Source of the DNA: Alphaproteobacteria bacterium LSUCC0684
GTDB lineage: Bacteria > Pseudomonadota > Alphaproteobacteria > Puniceispirillales > UBA1172
Length of the DNA: 64,000 bases
NCBI GenBank assembly: GCA_041228335.1
Contig: CP166130.1
Coordinates: 1,760,638-1,824,637 of the forward strand
Direction: 5' to 3'
The position numbers were made by a program, and so were the translations under genes. This document shows, piece after piece, positions 62,325 through 64,000 of the stretch; position 1 is the stretch's first letter; each line of letters begins with the position of its first letter. The notes beneath the pieces are model-generated. The model ran no database searches. It worked only from the letters and a program-made list of their open reading frames with translations, and was not told the DNA's origin.

Positions 62325-63644
62325 ATGCGGATAAAGGCAGGTATCGTGTTGCTGATGCTGATCGTGCTGCCGGTCTCGATGGCGGCGGCGTCGATCATCC
62401 GTGACACGGAAATCGAGCACGGCCTCAAGCGCATCATTGCCCCGATGGCGAAAAGCGCCGGGCTTGATCCGGAAAAGCTCGCCATCCGCATCATTATCGA
62501 CCCGCAATACAACGCCTTTGTTCTGGGCGACGGCTCCATCTATCTACACAGCGGGCTCTTGCTCAAGGCAGAAAGCGTTCTTGAGATTGCCGGCGTGATG
62601 GCCCATGAGGTTGGGCACATCGCCTCAGGTCATGTCCAGCGCCGGGGAGAGGTTGTATCCGATGCCGGTCTTGCCAGCATTCTCGGTGCCGCTGCCGCCG
62701 TGGCCCTGAGCGCCGCGGGCAGCCCCGATGCGGCCTATGGGGTGATAACGGGCGGTATAGACCAGCGCACACGGCTGATCCTTGCCCGCTCACGACAGGA
62801 TGAGGGCGTCGCCGATGCCCTTGCCATCAAACTCATGCAGGAGCAAAACCTCTCCCTGCAACCGATGGCGACTACGATGCGGCGGATCGCCTCCCAGCGC
62901 CTGCTTCCCCAGAGCCGTCAATCCGATTACTACCTGACACACCCGGGGGCGCTGGAACGAAGCGCGGTGTTTCAGGATCACGTCAATCTCAACGAAACCA
63001 CCCCGCCCGTCACGCCGCCATGGATGATCGAGATTTTTGACCGTATCCGCACCAAAATGGAAGGCTGGACCGCGCCGCCCAAATCTATGCTGGTCAGCAC
63101 CCTTGACAAGGATGACAGCGCATCACTCTACAAGAATGCCATCGCACATTATCGGCTATCGGATGTATCGGCGGCCGGCACGGCCATGCAGGCATTGATC
63201 GAACGTCACCCCAAGGATGCCTATTACCGGGAGTTTTATGGCGATATTCTTTTATCGCAAGGGCGCGGTGCCGATGCGGCAGCGCAGTATGAACTTGCCC
63301 TGGAACTCCTGGGAGAGACGGTTAATCAAGGCCAGATCAGGCTGTCGCTTGGCCGGGCGTATCTGGCAACAGGCGATGAAAGGCTGATCACAGATGCCGT
63401 CCGTCACCTTGAAATCGCCCATCAGCAGGAACCGGACTGGGCTTTTGCCAAACGTCAGCTCGGGATAGGATATGGCAAATCAGGCCAGATTGCCAAAGCC
63501 GATCTCACCCTTGCCGAAGAAGCCCTGATGCGCGGGCAGGATAAACTGGCAGGCCAGCTCGCCCGGCGCGTGACGGACAATCCGGACGCCACGGCCATTG
63601 AAAAACAGCTCGCCGCCGATATTCTGCATCAGGTCGGCCCGTGA
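62325..63644 (+). CDS. Secreted M48 zinc protease with TPR-like tail (BepA-like)
   Basis: A 439-residue envelope protease from ATG 62325 (MRIKAGIVLLMLIVLPVS), which gives a proper signal peptide; an upstream ATG would add 20 residues. The catalytic domain has the zinc motif HEVGH (AGVMAHEVGHIASGH) and the third ligand Glu in DEGVADALAIK. The last 200 residues form TPR-like helical repeats (about 270-430). The layout matches BepA, which acts in outer-membrane protein quality control. A DsbA-like gene follows after 111 bp. Confidence 0.92.
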   Translation: MRIKAGIVLLMLIVLPVSMAAASIIRDTEIEHGLKRIIAPMAKSAGLDPEKLAIRIIIDPQYNAFVLGDGSIYLHSGLLLKAESVLEIAGVMAHEVGHIASGHVQRRGEVVSDAGLASILGAAAAVALSAAGSPDAAYGVITGGIDQRTRLILARSRQDEGVADALAIKLMQEQNLSLQPMATTMRRIASQRLLPQSRQSDYYLTHPGALERSAVFQDHVNLNETTPPVTPPWMIEIFDRIRTKMEGWTAPPKSMLVSTLDKDDSASLYKNAIAHYRLSDVSAAGTAMQALIERHPKDAYYREFYGDILLSQGRGADAAAQYELALELLGETVNQGQIRLSLGRAYLATGDERLITDAVRHLEIAHQQEPDWAFAKRQLGIGYGKSGQIAKADLTLAEEALMRGQDKLAGQLARRVTDNPDATAIEKQLAADILHQVGP

Positions 63645-63755
63645 CCCGGCCGATACACCGGCGCAAAGCCAGCGCAAAGAACGTGGCCGGATGATGCTTT
63701 GCAAAGGATAAAGGTTTCGGCTAAAACAAATCATCCAAAGCAAAAAGGAAATGTC

Positions 63756-64000
63756 ATGACCTCCCCGGACGCCTCCCCAAGATCAGCCAACATGCCCGGC
63801 CTCGTATCAACACTGTTGCTCGTGGTCATGCTGGTGGTGGGGGCCGGACTCGGCTATGGGCTTGGCGGCGCGGCTTCCGGCCCGGATGAGGATGAGATCA
63901 ACCAGATGATCCGCACCTATATTGCCGAAAATCCGGGCTTCGTCCTCGACGTGCTGACACAGCATAACCTCAAACAGCGTGACGCCGCTCGCCAGCAGGC
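63756..64000 (+). CDS. DsbA-like thioredoxin-fold protein (3' end missing)
   Basis: Only the first 81 residues are in the window. ATG 63756 is used because an ATG five bases upstream hits a stop after two codons. A single N-terminal membrane or signal segment (LVSTLLLVVMLVVGAGLGYG) is followed by DEINQMIRTYIAENPGFVLDVLTQH. That segment, with its helix and Asn-Pro pair, precedes the thioredoxin domain in Com1/DsbA-type proteins. The active site lies beyond the window, so the call rests on this N-terminal pattern. Confidence 0.65.
   Translation, partial: MTSPDASPRSANMPGLVSTLLLVVMLVVGAGLGYGLGGAASGPDEDEINQMIRTYIAENPGFVLDVLTQHNLKQRDAARQQ

Overview
The window reads as a chromosomal segment of a flagellated, probably marine alphaproteobacterium. 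The evidence is GC-rich core DNA, a Na+-type (PomA/PomB-like) flagellar stator, sigma-54 with GG-N10-GC promoters, one CtrA-like box, an RNase E with the alphaproteobacterial-style basic tail, and PBP1A, MnmA, CysE and PrfB of alphaproteobacterial flavour. A SAR116/Rhodospirillales-like host is a guess; no rRNA is present to settle it.

Layout. 0-16.3 kb is core: the flagellar export genes fliP(partial)-fliQ-fliR-flhB, four unrecognised genes in the same direction, the stator pair, rpoN, two stand-alone cyclic-nucleotide-binding proteins, a voltage-gated-type K+ channel, a lytic transglycosylase, an LrgA/LrgB pair and a ferritin-like protein. Sigma-54-type promoters sit before the stator pair, the transglycosylase and a 67-residue protein next to rpoN, which suggests one flagellar/sigma-54 regulon.

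16.4-42.4 kb is an AT-richer genomic island built at an elongator tRNA-Met(CAT) gene. Four copies of that tRNA, two complete, one 3' half and one decayed, cut it into three stacked elements. A (about 1.1 kb) has DUF2188 and NYN-nuclease genes. B (about 13 kb) has a two-component system, a 2452-residue repeat-built autotransporter, and an integrase beheaded by an IS3-family insertion. C (about 11.4 kb) has an intact tyrosine integrase, a seven-gene type I restriction-modification operon with extra parts, and a 475-residue protein with the three motifs of a single-subunit (family A/T7 RNAP-like) polymerase. B and C each carry their own paired short repeats just inside both ends, probably integrase arm sites.

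42.4-64 kb is core again: a sulfur-relay operon (cysE, cysteine desulfurase, ferredoxin, mnmA), a hydrolase, tyrS, a giant AsmA/YhdP-like protein, a peroxiredoxin, prfB, PBP1A, an N-acetylmuramoyl-L-alanine amidase, rne, an aminotransferase, an M48 protease with TPR-like tail, and the start of a DsbA-like protein.

All family names come from reading motifs by eye; no database search was run.
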